Part shown: piece by piece, positions 1 to 7,505 of the stretch | Layout: the number at the start of each line of letters is the position of its first letter | Numbering within the stretch: the stretch's first letter is position 1 | Source of the DNA: Hyphomicrobiales bacterium | GTDB lineage: Bacteria > Pseudomonadota > Alphaproteobacteria > Rhizobiales > Methyloligellaceae | Assembly: GCA_028280515.1 (NCBI GenBank) | Contig: JANQLP010000160.1 | Location: forward strand, 1 to 60,457 | Length of the DNA: 60,457 nt | Reading direction: 5' to 3' | Notes under the pieces: generated by a model | What the model was told of the DNA's origin: nothing | Seen by the model: the letters and a program-made list of their open reading frames with translations, nothing else | Database searches by the model: none | Translations under genes and position numbers: made by a program

Positions 1-572
1 TTCTCCGCCTGGTCGCGGTCCCACCACAGCACGTAGCCCATGTACCGCGCGTCGGTGAAATCGCGCCGCGCGGAATGCGGGTCGAAAAACACCCGGTCGA
101 ACTTGGGCTGTTTCAGATCGATTTCCGCACGCCCGTTACCCGCGTTGCGTACCAGCACCTCGATGACCTCGAACCCGCCCTTGGCCAGATCCTCATAGGA
201 CTCGCTGAAGAGCGTATCGAGGTCTTCCTTGCGCTCCACATATCGGAGCGCATCGGTGGCGGCCTCTGCGGCCTTGGCGTCGTTCGGCGTGCGCGGCCAC
301 GCGCGGGGGTCCGAACGCTGCTGGATTTCCAGCCCCAGCATCACGTCGATCTTGCCGCCGATGAAATTGAAGGTGGTGTCGGGTTGCCCGCGTTTGCGGA
401 GTGCGGCGGCTTCTTCGGCGGTCAGCTGCTTGCCGTCGTAATAGTCGATGTCGCGGAATGCGAGTTGCCGGGACTCATCGTTCGCCTCGTCCGCTTCCTC
501 GAACCAGTCGACAAGGCGGTTCAGCGTTTCCGGATCGGTGTTCATTGTCGTCTTGTTGGATTTTCGTGCCAT
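1..572 (-). CDS. Phage portal protein, P22 type (partial, C-terminus off the window)
   Basis: About 190 codons are visible, reading from the ATG at 572-570 to the left edge. The portal forms the dodecameric ring at one capsid vertex through which DNA is packaged. The N-terminal pattern is typical of P22-type portals: an acidic helical start, then a segment reading DIDYYDGKQLTAEE, then RGQPDTTFNFIGGKIDVMLG, then RTPNDAKAAEAATDALRYV. The start ATG overlaps the stop of the large terminase gene by one base (TGATG), which implies translational coupling. The order terminase then portal supports the call. Only the first third to quarter of the usual length is present, so integrity cannot be judged. 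Confidence 0.82.
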   Translation of the reverse strand, partial: MARKSNKTTMNTDPETLNRLVDWFEEADEANDESRQLAFRDIDYYDGKQLTAEEAAALRKRGQPDTTFNFIGGKIDVMLGLEIQQRSDPRAWPRTPNDAKAAEAATDALRYVERKEDLDTLFSESYEDLAKGGFEVIEVLVRNAGNGRAEIDLKQPKFDRVFFDPHSARRDFTDARYMGYVLWWDRDQAE

Positions 573-2026
573 CAGAAGGCCTTCCAGCTCATATCTTCCG
601 TATCGCGTTTGGCAAACAGCCGGTCCCAACGGTCCGCGTCGGGTTTCGTCGCGGGCCGTGCCGCGCGCGCGGTCATCTTGTCCAGCAGTTGACCCACCAG
701 GCCGAGCGCATCGACCTGGTCGTCATGCTTGCCCATGGGAAAGGTCAGAAGCTCGGTCTCGAAGTCGGCGTACCAGCCGACATGAACCGGTACATACAGC
801 CCGTCGAGCGCCATGCGGCCGCGAATGGACTGGGCGCGGATTGACTTGTCGCCGCGCGCGGGAAAACCTTCGCGGTGCACGAACGTGCCGCGTTCGCGCA
901 TGCGCCGCGTGAGGAACGGCCCAACGCCCGAGCGGATCTGGCCGCGCTCTTCGGCCCAGCCGATGGGAGCCCATTTTTCGACGAGATCGCAAAAGGCCTC
1001 GATCCAGACGGATGAATCCGTGCGTCCCCGCCATACGTCAAGAAGGTAGATCCGGCCCCTGGGGTCGAGCCCGATCACGACATGGGCGGTATAGTCCCCG
1101 TCGTCCCGCGTCACCGCATAGTCGGACCCGCCATAGACCCGCAGCGTATCGCGCGCCGGCGCCTCGGCGTAGCTCCGCAGCCAGTCGCTTTTGAAATAAT
1201 CGCCGTCATCCGGCGCCGGGCGTTGTTGGTACAGCGCGGACCAGAAACGCGGCAGCGTGTTTGTCCTGATGCGTTGGAGCTCGTCGAGCGTATAGCGTTC
1301 CGGACACAAAGCGTGACCCACATCGGAGATGGCTGGAAACTCGATCACCTCGAACGTGTCGCCGCCCGCCGCCTGCTGCGCCAGAATACGGCCTGAGAGA
1401 TCGTCCTCGTGCATGCGGTGGTTGATGAGGATGATGGCGCCGCCCGGCTCGAGACGGTTGTAGGCGGTGCCGGTATACCATTCCCATACACGCTCGCGTT
1501 TGAGTGCACTCTGGGCGTCGGCCATGTTGGCAAAGGGATCGTCGATCAGGAAAACGTCTCCGCCGCGGCCCATCACGTCCCCGCCGACGCCGACCGCGTA
1601 ATATTGCCCGTCGGCGTTTGTGTGCCATCGGCCCTTCGCTTTGGAATCTTCGGAAATCCGCGTGTCGAACAGTGCTGTGTAGGTGTGCGAATTGATGATG
1701 TTCCGCACATCCCGCCCATAGCCTTCCGCAAGCGTCGCGGATGCCGACGCGGCGATGAGGCTCCTGTCAGGCTGGCGCCCGAGATACCAGGCGCCGAAGC
1801 GGCGTGAAGCCAGCTCGCTCTTGCCGTGGCGCGGCGGCAGCAACAGCATCAGACGGTCGCAGGTGCCATTCTCCACCCGTTCCAGCGCCGCGGCGATCCT
1901 CGCGTGCAGCGCCGTCTCGACGTAGGCCGGATAGGTATAGGTGGTGAACGGGATCAGCCGGTCACGAGCGCGGCGTCTTCCGAGGACCGTTTGCGCCGCC
2001 TGCGCGGGCGATAGCGATAAGCTCAT
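572..2026 (-). CDS. terL: Phage terminase large subunit
   Basis: This 484-residue protein is the ATPase/nuclease motor that cuts concatemeric phage DNA and drives it into the prohead. The Walker A-like motif PPRHGKS lies near residues 63-69 and the Walker B-like motif VFLIDDP near residue 160. The C-terminal nuclease-like region begins near GGSDYAV and contains acidic residues in the motif KHDDQVDALG near the end. Length is normal for the family. The annotated start overlaps the small terminase gene by 65 bp, and a downstream start could also be used. It is followed with a one-base overlap by the portal gene. Function is assigned from motifs and gene order. Confidence 0.9.
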   Translation of the reverse strand: MSLSLSPAQAAQTVLGRRRARDRLIPFTTYTYPAYVETALHARIAAALERVENGTCDRLMLLLPPRHGKSELASRRFGAWYLGRQPDRSLIAASASATLAEGYGRDVRNIINSHTYTALFDTRISEDSKAKGRWHTNADGQYYAVGVGGDVMGRGGDVFLIDDPFANMADAQSALKRERVWEWYTGTAYNRLEPGGAIILINHRMHEDDLSGRILAQQAAGGDTFEVIEFPAISDVGHALCPERYTLDELQRIRTNTLPRFWSALYQQRPAPDDGDYFKSDWLRSYAEAPARDTLRVYGGSDYAVTRDDGDYTAHVVIGLDPRGRIYLLDVWRGRTDSSVWIEAFCDLVEKWAPIGWAEERGQIRSGVGPFLTRRMRERGTFVHREGFPARGDKSIRAQSIRGRMALDGLYVPVHVGWYADFETELLTFPMGKHDDQVDALGLVGQLLDKMTARAARPATKPDADRWDRLFAKRDTEDMSWKAF

Positions 2027-2261
2027 CGTCGCTGATATCGTCTTTGTGGCGTTGCGCTCCCCGGCTGATGCCGGTCGTGCTCAAATCCGGCAGTGCCTTT
2101 TTCAGAAGTCCCAGAGCGGCCGAAACCTGGCTCGGCGACATCTCGGCTTTCCCCAGCGCGTGGTCTGCCATCCGGGCGATGAGATCACCGACCGGAATCT
2201 TGTCCCGCACGCGCCGGATGCGAAGGGGCTCCTTCGGCGCGTCGGCAGACCGCGCCGCCAT
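1962..2261 (-). CDS. Putative terminase small subunit
   Basis: This 99-residue protein starts at the ATG at 2261, which overlaps the stop of the preceding gene as TGATG. The reading frame extends further upstream, but the coupled start is preferred. The central segment MSPSQVSAALGLLKKALPDL resembles the helical region common in small terminases, which recognise phage DNA and hand it to the large subunit. The position directly before the large terminase supports the call. The family match is moderate. A generic phage DNA-binding protein is the alternative. Confidence 0.65.
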   Translation of the reverse strand: MAARSADAPKEPLRIRRVRDKIPVGDLIARMADHALGKAEMSPSQVSAALGLLKKALPDLSTTGISRGAQRHKDDISDDELIAIARAGGANGPRKTPRS

Positions 2262-2614
2262 CAGTTCGTGTCCTCCAGGTCGTTTGCGTCTTCCGGCAGC
2301 GGGTCGTGCTGAAGGCTCGCGCGATTGCTCGTCAGCTTGAATCGGCCGTCCTCGGCATAACTCGTCACGGGGGTGCCGCTGGACACCGCGTGGGCATGGA
2401 ACTCGACCCAGTCGCCGCGCGCTTTGGAGGAATCCCAGCTGGCCTGCCATGCGCCGGCGCTCTCGCTGAGCGGAACGTTCTCTGTCTGCAGTGCCTCGCG
2501 GCCCGGATAGACCAGTTGGACGCTGGCCGATGCGACATTTGCCGCATCGCCGTTCGCGTCCTTGAAGGTGAAGGAAAGCGCGACCGTGTTGGCGCGCGTG
2601 AGGATGGAAGCCAT
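2261..2614 (-). CDS. Hypothetical phage structural protein
   Basis: This 117-residue protein is predicted to be mostly beta: alternating hydrophobic segments such as VALSFTFKD, ASVQLVYPG and GDWVEFHAHA resemble an immunoglobulin-like fold, followed by an acidic tail. No named family was recognised. It sits 3 bp downstream of the repeat-rich structural gene and is translationally coupled to the small terminase gene, so it belongs to the same late operon. A minor capsid or tail decoration role is an inference from position only. Confidence 0.6.
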   Translation of the reverse strand: MASILTRANTVALSFTFKDANGDAANVASASVQLVYPGREALQTENVPLSESAGAWQASWDSSKARGDWVEFHAHAVSSGTPVTSYAEDGRFKLTSNRASLQHDPLPEDANDLEDTN

Positions 2615-2617
2615 GTG

Positions 2618-3397
2618 TCAGAATCCAATTTCTTGTTTGGCTGCGCCGGCCGACGTAGCTGATATTCCCTGCCCGCCCTTGATGGTCTTGGGTCCCGAGC
2701 CCGCCTTTGCGGACGCGCGCGCCTGTCCCGCCGTAAGACCGGTCTGGCCTTGTCCGGCGGAAACTGCAGGAACTGCATCCTTTGTCGGCAGGACCGAAAA
2801 GGCGCCGATGAGGTTCGGCGTGGAGGTGCCCGATATGTTTGTCCAGCCCGCCAGCAGCGGCACGTTACGGAAATCGAAGCCCGATGCCGCGGTGACGTTG
2901 AACGTAGAAAGCGAGCGTGTGAGACCCTCGGCGTTGAACGCGCCCGCGCCTGTCAGGCCGAACGAGACATGCGCCGTGGACTGGCCCGCGAAAGAGACGG
3001 CCGGGTCGAACTGGATTTCGAACCCGGTTTGCGCCGTCGAACCGCCGGCGCCGTTGAGCGCCGCCGCCCCAAAGACCGCGAGGTTACTCTGAGCGGTTGA
3101 GAGCGCTGCAGCGTTTGTGACCGCGAAACCCGATATTGCCGTCTCGGCCTGACCGGTGGCCCGCGCGATCCCGGCAACCGTGGCATCGTTCTCGAGAAGG
3201 AAGGAAACCGCCGCGGTGGACCCGCCGGCAAGCGCAGTTGGCGAAGACCCTGCGATGGCGGACGTGGCCGCCGCGGTCGACTGTCCGGCCAGATCGACCA
3301 ATGCAGCCCCGGCGACATCGAGAGCGCCCGACTGGACAGCGGCCGTGCTCGTGACGAGCGGGACGCCGATCCCGAGGCCGATCGGCCCGCCGATCAT
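2618..3397 (-). CDS. Repeat-rich phage structural protein (Ala/Gly/Ser/Thr-rich)
   Basis: This 259-residue protein has an unusual composition dominated by Ala, Gly, Ser and Thr. Imperfect repeats of about 17-20 residues recur, anchored on variants of AGQSTA or GGSTA followed by a short beta-like run (for example STAAVSFLL, STAQTGFEI, STAHVSFGL). Such repeats suggest a beta-rich fibre or surface-exposed shaft. It lies 4 bp downstream of a Gp80-like tail gene and 3 bp upstream of another small structural gene. No catalytic motif is visible. Assignment as a virion surface or tail protein is inferred from composition and context. Confidence 0.6.
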   Translation of the reverse strand: MIGGPIGLGIGVPLVTSTAAVQSGALDVAGAALVDLAGQSTAAATSAIAGSSPTALAGGSTAAVSFLLENDATVAGIARATGQAETAISGFAVTNAAALSTAQSNLAVFGAAALNGAGGSTAQTGFEIQFDPAVSFAGQSTAHVSFGLTGAGAFNAEGLTRSLSTFNVTAASGFDFRNVPLLAGWTNISGTSTPNLIGAFSVLPTKDAVPAVSAGQGQTGLTAGQARASAKAGSGPKTIKGGQGISATSAGAAKQEIGF

Positions 3398-3401
3398 GGA
3401 C

Positions 3402-3824
3402 TCAGTCCTCGGTGATGGTGCTGGCGGTGGTGATGCGCGGGGTCACGCCGTTGGAGACGGCAATGGTCGGCGACAGGGCGCCGTAATACATGAGATTGTT
3501 GGCCGTGCCGGAGCCGATGCCGACATGGGTGATTGTTTCCGCACCGCCGGTCGCGGTCGGAAAGTCGATGTTCGACGTGGGCGAAACCGAGTTGCCGGTG
3601 ACGGTCCATCCGCCGGCGCTCCGGCTGACCGTCACGCGCGCGTAACTCGTATATGTGGCCTCGTTGGTGGCCATGTTTCCCGCTTCGCCGGGCGAAGCCG
3701 TGTGCAGGCTGACTGTTAGAGTGGTCGCCGGAGATGTCGCGTCGTTCTCGGCGATGTCGGCAATGGCCGTGCCATTGAAGATCAGTTCGAGAAGGTCGTT
3801 CTCGAAGGCGTTTGTCTTGCTCAT
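3402..3824 (-). CDS. Phage tail fibre-like protein (Gp80-like family)
   Basis: The 140-residue product starts at the ATG at 3824 with the segment MSKTNAFENDLLELIFNGTA. It carries a strong family pattern: SLHTASPGEAG near residue 40, YTSYARVTV near 60, GWTVTGNSVSP near 70, and a C-terminal NGVTPRITTASTITED. I recognise this as the phage Gp80-like tail fibre family known from many proteobacterial prophages. It is the most upstream gene of the minus-strand late operon seen here, so the promoter should lie in the following 400-bp gap. An in-frame extension to 3923 is not supported by the family start. Confidence 0.75.
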   Translation of the reverse strand: MSKTNAFENDLLELIFNGTAIADIAENDATSPATTLTVSLHTASPGEAGNMATNEATYTSYARVTVSRSAGGWTVTGNSVSPTSNIDFPTATGGAETITHVGIGSGTANNLMYYGALSPTIAVSNGVTPRITTASTITED

Positions 3825-4227
3825 GTTCGGTTCCGGAATCAAAAATGCCCGCGCGGCGGTGCCGTGCGGGCGCAACAAACCTGATGTTAATTCAGAATAG
3901 CGCTCATAAACCACAAGCCACACACGAAGTCAAGCAAAAAACCACAATATTTTGTAGCACCCCCTAAATCTGGGCTTTTTTTGGGCGCAAATATCTGGTG
4001 GTTGTGGTGTGGGGGCCGTCTTTCAGTCCATGTTCGCGAATCGGATGGGTCCCGGAGCGAATCTTCCGGTGGTGCTCCAGTGACCGATACAGCCGTCAGA
4101 GTGCGCTCTGCCCGCCGAGGAAATGCCCAGATTTCTGCGCAAGCGCGCCATCGGACCACCACACTGACATCAAATGCCTGTGCAGACTGGTCTTTGCTGG
4201 GGCGCGCATCAGCATGCAGGTGAAACA
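3825..4227. other. Non-coding gap at the prophage edge
   Basis: No convincing gene was found here. The stretch is locally AT-richer than its surroundings around 3890-3990 and includes a short T run near 3978. It separates the minus-strand phage operon from the plus-strand lipoprotein gene, so it should contain divergent promoters, but no clear promoter or operator was recognised. Confidence 0.5.
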
Positions 4228-4782
4228 ATGCCGCGCCGTTTCTCTGGGATCATATGGTCAATTTCCGCAGTTTGCGGACTGTTTGCAGGGCTTGCCGCCT
4301 GCGCGCCGCCACATACCTACTATGCGACCCGGCTGAACAGCGTTCCGATGCCGGAGCCGGTTCTGATGGCGCGGGCCGCTGAGCCTGAATGCCGGGTTCA
4401 GGCTGTGCGTGCCGTCAAGCCTGCGCCGGAAAAGCAGAAGGTCTCAGAGGCCTCCGAGACGAAACGCACCGCCGCGAATGTCACGGGCACCGACTTCGAG
4501 AATGAGACTGCCGACACCGATACCGCGCGCAACGAAACCAGGGACACCGAGACAGCTGCATCCCGCGATGCGGAGGCGGAAACCGCAAAAGCCGAGTCCG
4601 TGCAGGACACCCAAAGTGCGGAGCTCAAACGTCTTGAGCAGGAGCGCGATTGTTACAAGCGTGCTGAGCGACTGGCGCGGCAACGCCTGGACGCGTTGCA
4701 GGCTTACTCTGCCGAGACCATTACGGCGCTCAATCAGATCCGCGGCGGTCAGGCGTCCCCCGGTCATCGGACCGCCTGGTAG
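4228..4782 (+). CDS. Putative lipoprotein with acidic low-complexity and coiled-coil region
   Basis: The 184-residue product starts at the ATG at 4228 after a weak purine-rich site. A hydrophobic signal segment ends in the lipobox LAAC near residue 24, which predicts lipidation and membrane anchoring. Residues about 70-130 are low-complexity, rich in Thr, Glu, Ala and Asp. The C-terminal part (ELKRLEQERDCYKRAERLARQ and on) is a predicted charged coiled coil. It borders the prophage late genes but lies on the opposite strand. A spanin-like lysis role is possible from lipoprotein plus coiled coil plus location, but no family was recognised and a host envelope lipoprotein is equally likely. Confidence 0.6.
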   Translation: MPRRFSGIIWSISAVCGLFAGLAACAPPHTYYATRLNSVPMPEPVLMARAAEPECRVQAVRAVKPAPEKQKVSEASETKRTAANVTGTDFENETADTDTARNETRDTETAASRDAEAETAKAESVQDTQSAELKRLEQERDCYKRAERLARQRLDALQAYSAETITALNQIRGGQASPGHRTAW

Positions 4783-4822
4783 GTGCGGCAGTGCCATTCG
4801 TGGCTGTCTGCGCGCGACGCTC

Positions 4823-5689
4823 TTACCCTTTACGCTCGTCGTTCAGCGACAGGAGTAATGGCTGATGGTCGGACGCATCGGTCTGCGTGTCGACCCGGAC
4901 ATCGGTCGTCCGCGCGCAGACGTCGGATGTGACGAAAAAGAAGTCGCGGCAGTGCGCGCCGTCCGGCCATTGAGTGTGATCGTGAATGCCGCAGGTCGGG
5001 TCATGGGGCTTTGCCCCGTGAGCGCAGCGCCAGGCGTCGACGAGCCGTCCAACACCCTTATCGAATGACGCCAGCATTGCGGTATAGTCATTGCTCTCCG
5101 GCTCGAAATTGAAGTCGCCGCACAGCACGAGGGTTTCCGGACGCACCGGCGGTGCATAAGGGCCACGCGCCTCCGCAGGCGGGTCGTGAGCATTCCTTGC
5201 GCCTTCGAAATGGAGCTCGCGAAGCCGTGCAACCTGCGCCGCGCGGTGCCCCACGGCATTGAACTCCAGGTGGGTTGTCATGACGCGCAAAGGACCGGCA
5301 GGAGTGGAGACGTTTACCTCCGTCGCCTGTCGCGCCATATGCTTGATGCCGGGGGCAGCCGGTTGCGGCAATGTATGGCGAAAGGCGCACAAGACCGGAA
5401 GTCGCGACAGGATCATATTTCCGAAGCTGCGCCGGGGCGCAGTCGGGCCGTCCTCGGCGATCATGTCGACGCCTGCGCCGAACCACGCCGAGTGATCCGG
5501 AAAGAGGTCGGCGATCTGCTCTACCTGATCAGAGCCGCCGTCAAGCTCGGGCATGAATCGTGAGACTTCCTGCAGACAGATGATATCCGCATCTCCCATG
5601 GAGCGGATCACGGCCGCAGTGCGGGTCAGGTCGACACGCCCATCGACGCCTTTCCCGGCCTGAATGTTCCAGGTCAGGATCTCCGTCAT
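4823..5689 (-). CDS. Endonuclease/exonuclease/phosphatase family hydrolase
   Basis: This 288-residue protein has the fold of Mg-dependent phosphodiesterases and phosphatases. The family motifs are complete: TWNIQ (Asn8), LQEV (Glu41), TTHLE (His140), GDFN (Asp192, Asn194) and SDH (Asp274, His275). No signal peptide is seen. Its start overlaps the end of the upstream permease gene by 4 bp (ATGA), so it is the last gene of the UgpCBAE-type operon. In the classical ugp operon this position belongs to UgpQ, a glycerophosphodiester phosphodiesterase of a different fold. Hydrolysis of an imported phosphodiester or sugar phosphate is therefore a reasonable inference; the substrate is unknown. Confidence 0.85.
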   Translation of the reverse strand: MTEILTWNIQAGKGVDGRVDLTRTAAVIRSMGDADIICLQEVSRFMPELDGGSDQVEQIADLFPDHSAWFGAGVDMIAEDGPTAPRRSFGNMILSRLPVLCAFRHTLPQPAAPGIKHMARQATEVNVSTPAGPLRVMTTHLEFNAVGHRAAQVARLRELHFEGARNAHDPPAEARGPYAPPVRPETLVLCGDFNFEPESNDYTAMLASFDKGVGRLVDAWRCAHGAKPHDPTCGIHDHTQWPDGAHCRDFFFVTSDVCARTTDVRVDTQTDASDHQPLLLSLNDERKG

Positions 5690-6546
5690 TTAATACCGGC
5701 ATGCATGAAGGACTGCACGAACTGTCGCTGGAAGAGCAGAAAGGCCACAAGCAACGGTGCAACCGCCAGAAGTGTCCCGGCGGTGACGATCGACCAGTCG
5801 ACGCCTGATTCCGGCGCGCTGAAGATGGCGAGGCCGACGGTCAGCGGACGTGTGGTTTGTGAATTCGTGATGACCAGCGGCCACAGGAAGTTGTTCCAGT
5901 GGTAGCTGACGGAAACCAGACCGTAGGCGATGTATGTGGGCTTGGCGAGCGGCACGTAAACCCGCCACAGGGTCTGCATCGGGCCGCATCCCTCGACCCG
6001 GGCGGCGTCCTCCAGCTCCTTGGGAATGGTCTTGAAGGTCTGCCGTAATAGAAAGATGCCGAATGCGCTCGCCATGTAGGGCAGGCCGATGCCTGTGATC
6101 GTATCGACGAGATGAAGTTCGCTCATGGTGCGGTAGTTCTCGACGATCAGCACTTCCGGCATGATCATCAGCTGCACCAGCACGAGCCCGAAAGCGATGT
6201 CCCGGCCGCGAAATTCGAACCGGGCAAACGCGTAAGCCGCGAGCGTGCAGAGGACGAACTGCGCCGCCAGGATCGAGGTCACCATCATGAAGGTGTTGAG
6301 GTAGTAGCGGGCAAAGGGCGCCTGCGACCACGCCTCCCGGAAGTTCTCCAGTGTGAGCGGCGCAGTCAGGTCGAACCGCGTCGCGAACTCCGGCGGATGG
6401 AACGCGCTCCAGAAGGCGTAGATGAGCGGCAGCAGCCAGAGAAACGCCAACAGCCATGCCGCGCCGACCTCGAGGACCCTGCCGAGGCTCAAGCGCCCTC
6501 CCCGCCTTGCAGGTTTGAGGTTTGCCGTATCCGACACGGCCGTCAT
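5686..6546 (-). CDS. ABC transporter permease, UgpE/MalG type
   Basis: This 286-residue inner-membrane protein has about six membrane helices, the first near residues 30-50. The permease loop that docks on the ATPase is visible as ELEDAARVEGCGPMQTLWR near residues 175-195, followed by VPLAKP. It overlaps the partner permease gene by 4 bp and the following phosphodiesterase-like gene by 4 bp. It forms the heterodimeric channel with the UgpA-like protein. The sequence fits carbohydrate- or glycerol-3-phosphate-type importers; substrate identity is not shown by the sequence. Confidence 0.88.
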   Translation of the reverse strand: MTAVSDTANLKPARRGGRLSLGRVLEVGAAWLLAFLWLLPLIYAFWSAFHPPEFATRFDLTAPLTLENFREAWSQAPFARYYLNTFMMVTSILAAQFVLCTLAAYAFARFEFRGRDIAFGLVLVQLMIMPEVLIVENYRTMSELHLVDTITGIGLPYMASAFGIFLLRQTFKTIPKELEDAARVEGCGPMQTLWRVYVPLAKPTYIAYGLVSVSYHWNNFLWPLVITNSQTTRPLTVGLAIFSAPESGVDWSIVTAGTLLAVAPLLVAFLLFQRQFVQSFMHAGIK

Positions 6547-7427
6547 CGGTAATGAATCCTCTTGTCAAGGATCACGAACTGTCCGATGGCGATGACCGCG
6601 AGCGCCAGCAGCAGGACGACCGTCAGGGTCGATGCGTAGTTCGGGTCGAAGAAACTGAACGCGTTTTCGTAAATATAGTAGAGCAGCAGGGAGCTCGCAT
6701 TGTCCGGCCCGCCTTTGGTGAGAATGAAAAGCTGATCGACCAGCTTGAACGAGTTGATCACCGCGTTAATGAGCACGAACAGCGTCGTCGGCATCAACAG
6801 CGGGAACGTGACGCGTCTGAAAAACGTCCAGCGGCTTGCGCCTTCGAGTTTCGCCGCTTCTTCCAGTTCCGGCGGCAATGTCTGCAGTGCGGCCAGATAA
6901 AAGATCATGAAGAAGCCCGCTTCCTTCCAGATCGTGATGACGATGATGCAGGCGAGCACCGTATTGGTGTCGCCGAGCCAGTTGTGTGAGGGGAAGCCGA
7001 ACAGCGCCCCCACCTGGTCCAGCAGTCCGATTTCAGGGGTGTAGAAGAACAACCAGATATTGGCGACCGCGATCATCGGCAGGATGGTGGGCGTGAAGTA
7101 GCTCATACGTACCAGCCCCCGCAGCGGGAGCTTCTCGTTGACCCACACGGCCATCAGAAGGGCGATGGCGATGCTGGCCGGGATCGTACCGACCGCATAC
7201 CAGATGTTGTTTTCCACCACCTTCCAGAACACCTGGTCCTCGAGCATGAACCTGTAGTTGTCGAGGCCGATGAATTTCGAAGGCCGCGTGACCGTGCCTG
7301 TCGAAAAGAAACTCTGTGCGAGCGTGGCGAACGCGGGATAGTGGGTGAAGGTGATCAGGAGAATCGCAGCCGGCGTCAGAAGCAGCCAGCCATAGATCTG
7401 GTTCTTGATATTGCGGGCGCTGGTCAT
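6543..7427 (-). CDS. ABC transporter permease, UgpA/MalF type
   Basis: This 294-residue inner-membrane protein has about six membrane segments. The ATPase-docking loop reads LEEAAKLEGASRWTFFRRV near residues 205-225, followed by TFPLLMPTTLFVLINAVIN, a stretch that resembles UgpA closely. The later segment KLVDQLFILTKGGPDNAS also matches this subfamily. It lies 78 bp downstream of the binding-protein gene, separated by a strong hairpin, and overlaps the second permease gene. It forms the channel of the importer. Confidence 0.88.
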   Translation of the reverse strand: MTSARNIKNQIYGWLLLTPAAILLITFTHYPAFATLAQSFFSTGTVTRPSKFIGLDNYRFMLEDQVFWKVVENNIWYAVGTIPASIAIALLMAVWVNEKLPLRGLVRMSYFTPTILPMIAVANIWLFFYTPEIGLLDQVGALFGFPSHNWLGDTNTVLACIIVITIWKEAGFFMIFYLAALQTLPPELEEAAKLEGASRWTFFRRVTFPLLMPTTLFVLINAVINSFKLVDQLFILTKGGPDNASSLLLYYIYENAFSFFDPNYASTLTVVLLLALAVIAIGQFVILDKRIHYR

Positions 7428-7458
7428 GGCGCTCCCGGTCGGCAGGTGGCAAAGAACG

Positions 7459-7492
7459 GGACCCGGGGGCGGTACTTACCGTCCCCGGGTCC
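7459..7492 (-). promoter_or_regulatory. Strong intercistronic hairpin between binding-protein and permease genes
   Basis: Two 16-base arms, 7459-7474 and 7477-7492, are complementary with one mismatch (the innermost pair would open), giving a very GC-rich stem around GGACCCGGGG. No T run follows on the minus strand, so complete termination is not expected. Such a stem after a binding-protein gene commonly protects the upstream mRNA or reduces downstream transcription, which would fit the higher need for binding protein than for permease. That role is inference. Confidence 0.65.
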
Positions 7493-7505
7493 TTCTGGAG
7501 ACGAT

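Noticed and set aside
75-692. 205-codon plus-strand frame over the phage portal and terminase genes
   Set aside because: It is antisense to a clear portal gene and the end of the terminase gene and has no family features.
3887-4228. 113-codon minus-strand frame in the prophage gap
   Set aside because: No ribosome site, no recognisable content and unfavourable composition.
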